Assembly (NCBI RefSeq): GCF_027244095.1 | Contig: NC_069662.1 | Span: 13,790,501 to 13,854,500 of the forward strand | Length of the DNA stretch: 64,000 nucleotides | Reading direction: 5' to 3' | DNA from: Hemicordylus capensis | Lineage: Eukaryota > Chordata > Lepidosauria > Squamata > Cordylidae | Shown here: one piece after another, positions 59,090-64,000 of the stretch | How positions within the stretch are numbered: position 1 is the first letter of the stretch | How the letters are laid out: every line of letters starts with the position of its first letter | Made by a program: the position numbers and the translations under genes | Notes under the pieces: model-generated | The model's database searches: none | What the model saw: only the letters and a program-made list of their open reading frames with translations | Told to the model about the DNA's origin: nothing

Positions 59090-62000
59090 CGATTTCTATA
59101 CCACCCTTCCAAAAATGCCTCGGGTTGGTTTACACAGAGAAATAATAAATAAATAAGATGTCTCCCTGTCCCCAAAGGGCTCACAATCTTTAAAAAAAAG
59201 ATACAAGATAGAAATCAGCAACAGTCACTGGAGGTACAATGCTGGGGGTGGATAGGGCCAGTTACACTCTCCCTGCTAAATAAAGAGAATCACCACAGTA
59301 AAAGGTGCCTCTTTGCCCAGTTAGCAGGGGATGGAAATCTTAGGGATGCAGGGCATCAGTCTGAAGAAGAGAGGGATGCTCTCTTAGAAGGGACACCTTC
59401 CTTGCGTAATGCTCCCAAATCCTCTCACACATAGGATACTCCTCCAGGGATTGGGGGCCTCCTAGTAGTGGGCAATTTGATAATTAGGAACTGGGGAAGG
59501 TGAAGAAGAGTGCAACAAAGATGATCAGGGGCATGGTGCACCTTTCTTATAAGGTAAGTCTACAGTGTCTGGGGCTTTTTAGTTTGGAAAAGGGGTGGCT
59601 ATGGGGAGACATGATCGATGTTTATAAAATTATGCATGGAGAAGAGAGAGTGGACAGAGAGAAATCTTTCTCCCTCTCTAACAAATCTCATGGGTCTGAA
59701 GGCCAGGTAAAATAGGACCAACTAAAGAAAGTCATTTTTCACAGAGCAGAAAATTAATCTATGGAATTCTCTGCTATGGGATGTGGCAAATATACAGTAG
59801 AACCAAAAAAAAAAAAAAAAAAAGGCATGCCCTCACCTCTTGCCAGTTGGCTTCTCAGAGGCATCTGGTAGGCCACTGTGTGAAACAGCAAGGCTGTTCT
59901 TATGTTCTTGAATGGAACATTCCAAGTTCTTAGAGTGTTTTCTCAAAAAATTAAGGAATAATTACTCAGTCCACAGTGCAATGTCTTGCTTTCAATACAT
60001 TATTATTGTCATTTTCTTTAAATATTAGGGCCACAACTTCCCTGAACACATTTTCTTTCAAACTGTGTTTCAACCTTGCCCCAGCTTTCACTTTCAAGTA
60101 GGAATAGTCTTTAATTTTTCTTCATCCTGTTTAGAATCCTATCCCAATATAAGACTCAATGGTACCAGTAGTTCCTACTCAAAATAGAAGTATTGTCCTA
60201 TCTTAAATATTTGATGGAAGCTGAAATTTAGTGAACTGAAGAAGTAATACTTTGATCAAGAATGAAGGGATGTACGTTTAATACTGTTTTTAAAAAACAA
60301 AAAAATTTCCCCCCTTTTAGCTGAGTTATGGATCTTTTGACCCTGTGCTAAGTGATCAAACCCGGTTCCCTTTCTTCTTCCGGATGGTTCCAAGTGAAGA
60401 CCTTCAATATATTGGGATTATTTTTCTGCTGAAGCATTTCAAGTGGAATTGGATCGGTCTGCTCACATCAGATGATGACAGTGGAGAAACATTTCTACAA
60501 AATATGAGACCAAGACTTCTCCAGAGCAATATTTGTATTGCTTTGGCACAATCCATTCCAAAATTAACGAGTCACACATCAAATACACACACTGAAAAAA
60601 TGCTGGTGGAAATAGCTAATGCTGTCTGGAAGGAAGCAAAGCTGAATGTGTTTCTTGTCTATGGGGATAGTCATTCTATGGAGGGTTTACGAATAATCTT
60701 AGAATCCTACGAATTTCATCTTAAGCTTCCATTGGAGAGAGTGTGGCTCATAACTGCTCAGTGGGATTGCACAACTCTTTCTTCATGGGATAAATTCACA
60801 GCGAAATCCTTCAATGGTTCTTTGTCATTCACACTTCACACAAAAGTGGTTCCAGGATTTCAGGACTTTCTTGAGAACATAAATCCATACCAGTCTATGA
60901 TATATTTCATCCATCAGTTCTGGTGCTTTGCATTTTTCTGTTCACTCCCAAAGCATGGCTTATATGTTCCAAATCAAGACAACTGCACTGGGGAGGAGAA
61001 ACTGGGGAGCCTCCCTGAATCTGTGCTTGAAATGGGCATGTCTGGGCAGAGCTATAACATCTACAATGCTGTTTATGCTGTAGCACATGCTCTCCATACT
61101 ATGTATTCTTCGAAAACTAAACAGAAGGAAATGGAGAAACTCGGGGGAAAGAGTCTTCTGTTACGGCCTGTATGTGTTTCCTACTCTTTGTTTGCATTTC
61201 ACTTCTCATTGTATTAGTTCATAACTCATGCTAGCAGTTCTGTGATATAATGTCTGACTGTGGCATGCAGTTCCTTACACCCTGACTAACAAAGCACTGG
61301 TGAAGCAGTGTGAGGTAGCTTAGGCTGAGAGAGAAGAAACTCACTCAGAATCACACAGAATCATCCATGAACTTCATGGCTAAATGGAGATTTGAATCTG
61401 AATTTGAAAAATTCAGTTGGAAATCAAATCAAATTGCCCTTTTAAGGGGTGACCCAATTATTATGCTTTTCAACAAAAATAAATTTCAGGAAGCAAACCT
61501 TATATCAAGCATCTTGTAATTGTTTATTCAATATTCAGTATTGTTTGATGTTTTAACATGGCTGATTCCCATTCCAGAATAAGGTAAATGGATGTCAGTT
61601 TTTCCAAAAGTCTTTCCCTTTGTAATAATTATCCCAAACTTGCTTAGTATATCAATTTATATGTGAGTATTCTTTGCCGTATGATCCTGTACTATTCGTC
61701 AACAGGAATTGCTGTTGCTTCCAGTGGCTTCCTACCAATATAAACATGCTTAAAGGTATATTCCTGATAGGTATATAGTATTTCTTGTCAGTGACATCTT
61801 CCAGTTGGTGATCAAGGGATTTGTGGTTAAAGTGATAATCTTAATGCAATTTTCCACAATTTGACCCAGGGTGTGAACTTTTTCTCCTCCCAATTAGCTT
61901 CATGCTTTTCTGAGCAATATCCATTTCAACAATAGTGCTGGGGAAGAAATCTTTTTTGATGAGGAAGGGAGCCTGCCAACTGGATACGATATCATCAACT

Positions 62001-62684
62001 TGGTCACATTCCCTAATGACACCTTCCAGAAAGTCCAAACTGGAAGGATGGATCCCCTGGCTCGTGAAGGAAAAAGGTTCACCATGAATGCAAGTGCTAC
62101 TGTATGGAACCAAAAGTTTAAAGAGGTATGGAGACCTGTCCCGCCTCACCTTGCTAGGTTCCCTGACTTTAAGGGGTTTTCTCACAACCCAGCTCCAATA
62201 TCAGGAGTGAAGAGTGTTGGGAGGGAGAAATGGGCTGAAAGGAATGGAGTGCCCTGATGGGGAATGCTCTGCTTCTCTCCTCTGGGCAATGCTCCAGGAG
62301 TCTCAGACTCCAGCAGTAGGGTCTAGGTGACTTTCCCCCCAGACAGAGGAAATAATCAGCCTGACCCCAGATTTGCCTTGACCATGTTTGATGCCTCTGA
62401 CCTCTTTTTGTCTGCCTGCAGTCAGACCCACCTTGGCTTTTGCCTGGTTCAGGGAGTAGACCCCTATTCCATACTCTTCATATGTGGATTATTTGGTTTT
62501 GAGAATAATAGAAGGGGTGGGGGGAATCGGAATATTCTTCCTTCTTGCTCCTGTTAGATGCAGCCCCGTTCCCGATGTGTTGATAGCTGCCATCCTGGAT
62601 CCAGCAGGATTGCCCGGCAGGGAAGACAAGTTTGTTGCTATGATTGTGCTCAGTGTCCTGAGGGGAGGATTTCAACACAGATTG
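55085..62684 (+). CDS. V2R copy 4, exons 1-5 (exon 6 beyond the window)
   Basis: Join: 55085-55290, 57331-57622, 60321-61169, 61898-62125, 62558-62684. All five exons are open, have the same lengths as copy 3 (206, 292, 849, 228, 127) and keep phase, giving 567 codons plus one base before the missing 7TM exon. Signal peptide [16 protein letters not shown], Venus-flytrap domain, and the first six cysteines of the cysteine-rich domain are present. It keeps Cys26, which copy 3 has lost. Judging by copies 1-3, exon 6 should start 1-6 kb right of the last exon, and 1.3 kb of intron is visible. It is probably a working gene, but the last exon is unseen. Confidence 0.85.
55291..57330 (+). other. Intron 1 of V2R copy 4
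   Basis: Aligns with intron 1 of copy 3. Holds a diverged tRNA-derived SINE (about 55450-55650), a younger SINE (about 56770-56957) and an L2-like tail (57060-57230). Nothing else recognised. Confidence 0.6.
57331..57622 (+). CDS. V2R copy 4 exon 2
   Basis: 292 nt between attgcag and gtatgt. It reads [38 protein letters not shown] and [16 protein letters not shown]. Confidence 0.9.
57623..60320 (+). other. Intron 2 of V2R copy 4
   Basis: Antisense SINE-like repeat (57750-58100), the longest GAT microsatellite of the set (about 59017-59088, interrupted near its start), sense SINE-like repeat (59085-59345), CR1-type tail (59505-59920) and an A-run of about 18 at 59806. No coding signal. Confidence 0.65.
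59017..59088 (+). repeat. (GAT)n microsatellite
   Basis: Roughly 23 gat/tga-phase triplets with two interruptions. The same locus has about 7 in copy 1 (2367-2391) and about 13 in copy 3 (39402-39443). Confidence 0.85.
60321..61169 (+). CDS. V2R copy 4 exon 3 (main ligand-binding exon)
   Basis: 849 nt, 283 codons, open. By eye it differs from copy 3 at about two dozen residues, for example SIPKLTSH, MLVEIANAVWKEAKLNVFL and FWCFAFFCSLPKHGLY, more than the 7TM exons differ among copies. Confidence 0.92.
61898..62125 (+). CDS. V2R copy 4 exon 4
   Basis: 228 nt, starts [17 protein letters not shown], includes [17 protein letters not shown] and ends VWNQKFKE before gtatgg. Confidence 0.9.
62558..62684 (+). 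CDS. V2R copy 4 exon 5 (cysteine-rich domain)
   Basis: 127 nt: [38 protein letters not shown]. Here HPG and PEG match the common V2R pattern better than the other copies. Confidence 0.88.
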
Positions 62685-62764
62685 GTAAAAATATGTATAT
62701 TGTGTAACCAAATCCAAATGTTTAAAATTCTCCTTTTCTACATCAAATATATGACTGAATTTCT

Positions 62765-63700
62765 AAATTTGAAATAGAATTATGTGAAAGTGATGTGAAA
62801 CTAATTACCAAAATGTACAATTTGTTATTATGTGAACAAATGAGAGATGAAGTGGTAAAATCAACAATGGTAAAATGGGCACAAGATGTAGGTCAGAATA
62901 TTAACTTAGAGGCCTGGGAGAAGCTATGGAAGAAAGATCTTAAATTTATAGCATGTTATCATTTAAAAGAAAATTTAATAATAATGATGTACAGGTCGTA
63001 TTTAACACCTAAGAAACTAGCTTTAATGTATAAAAATGTATCTAATAAGTGCTGGAGATGTAAAGATAGTGAGGTGTCTTTTTATCACATGTGGTGGTCC
63101 TGCAGAGAGGTAAAGAGGTTTTGGCATATGATTTATTATGAACTTTAAAAGATTTTTAAATGTATATTTCATAAGAGACCTGAATCCTTTCTATTGGGTA
63201 TAATCAATGAAGAAATCTTGGGGCGGGGGGGGGGAATAGAAATTTATTCCTATATCTTACGACGACAGCTAGAATGGTTCTTGGCAGAAATGGAGATCTG
63301 TGGAAATTCTAGCAAGAGAAGAATGGTTGAGGAAGGCATATGAATATGCAGAATGGCAAAACTTACTGTATTAGTAAGAGATAGTCATATAGAAAACTTT
63401 GTAGAAGATTGGAAACCCTTTTTGCGGTATATAAAAAACAATGTGAATTTGGATTTATTAAGGGGGGTTGAAATGTAAAGATAACAGTTGGGGGATTTGT
63501 TATAGTAATGAAACTATTAGATTACTATGGTGATGAAAACAAGGATTAAGACATAATAACTAGATATATAAATGCATAGAAAATATTCACATGAGAGCAA
63601 ACATAGATGTTATAGTATAACTGTGTTGAAAGATGAACCGGAAGTCACATTGATATGTAGAAAACTAATAAACATAAAGTGCAAATATATATATATAAAT
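62765..63700 (+). mobile_element. 5'-truncated L1 LINE in intron 5 of V2R copy 4
   Basis: The frame 62795-63148 reads MVKWAQDVGQNINLEAWEKL, KDLKFIACYHLKENL, YLTPKKLALMYKNVSNKCW, then CKDSEVSFYHMWWSC. This is the C-terminal end of L1 ORF2 with its CxxC...HxxWWxC motif. It is flanked by near-identical 14-mers atgactgaatttct (62751-62764) and atgacagaattcct (63701-63714). Introns of copies 1-3 have one copy of this site and no insert. Length is 936 bp, with no long poly-A, only an A/T-rich end. Confidence 0.85.
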
Positions 63701-64000
63701 ATGACAGAATTCCTCAACATACGTCTGTTGAACTCAAGTACTAGTGCCAAGATCTGTGGGTTTTATTTAGTCTGGCAAATCTTTTCACTTGGAAAACTTT
63801 CCCTACACCTTCTCCAGGAACAGCAATCTGCCCTCTGCAGCATCATCTAGGACTTAATCTTCAGGTATTAGCACCCTTGCAGGGAAAGGAAACATTTTGT
63901 TTTCTTACAACTAAATTCTCAGCATATGTAGGCTTTTCATGTGAAGCCAGAATCTGTAACCATCCCAAAATCTAGAAAAAGTCTGTGCAGGATAGAAACT

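Noticed and set aside
62795-63148. Candidate host gene with a 118-codon open frame
   Set aside because: Its CxxC...HxxWWxC ending and flanking target duplications identify it as the L1 ORF2 C-terminus.
1-64000. CRISPR arrays, bacterial operons, rRNA
   Set aside because: No regularly spaced short repeats with unique spacers, no Shine-Dalgarno-led gene strings and no rRNA-like stretch. The sequence is clearly vertebrate.

Overview
This window looks like squamate reptile (lizard or snake) nuclear DNA. It has split vertebrate genes with GT-AG introns and a mix of interspersed repeats typical of squamates: L2/CR1-clade LINEs, a CR1-type LINE tail, an L1 tail, a BovB/RTE fragment, tRNA-derived SINEs, hAT-type non-autonomous transposons and a Helitron. 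All recognisable genes belong to one family, the vomeronasal type-2 receptors (V2R, class C GPCRs of the vomeronasal organ). Four copies lie in tandem on the + strand. The organism cannot be named more closely from sequence alone.

Layout. (1) Copy 1: exons 2-6 at 654-11913, with exon 1 left of the window. It carries a 2-bp frame-breaking deletion in exon 3. (2) 12477-13045: a decayed last-exon (7TM) fragment of a second V2R, then an antisense L2-type LINE (13060-17805) interrupted by a 2.3-kb hAT element with perfect 8-bp target duplications. (3) 17806-21048: intergenic repeats, with a possible signal-peptide exon near 20112. (4) Copy 2: 21049-30697, a clear pseudogene that lacks exons 1-2 and more than half of exon 3 but keeps exons 4-6 open. 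(5) Another exon-6 fragment at 31111-31684 and intergenic DNA to 35381. (6) Copy 3: 35382-44917, a complete six-exon gene. Splicing in phase gives 2604 nt, or 867 residues. (7) A third exon-6 fragment (45331-45900), then an L2 LINE (45930-48432) holding a 940-bp Helitron with a 165-bp-arm inverted repeat. (8) 48433-55084: intergenic repeats, a second hAT insertion with perfect 8-bp duplications and a BovB fragment. (9) Copy 4: exons 1-5 at 55085-62684, all open. Its exon 6 lies beyond the right end, and an L1 tail has inserted into intron 5.

The repeating unit is a V2R gene, then a degenerate V2R exon-6 fragment, then repeat-rich spacer. It recurs every 14-20 kb and has been reshaped by deletions and insertions. 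The paralogous units serve as natural empty sites that reveal each insertion. Copy 3 is the only gene seen whole. Copy 4 is probably functional as far as it can be seen. Copies 1 and 2 are dead or dying. All receptors would act at the plasma membrane of vomeronasal sensory neurons, binding peptide or protein pheromone-type ligands with the N-terminal Venus-flytrap domain and signalling through the 7TM domain.
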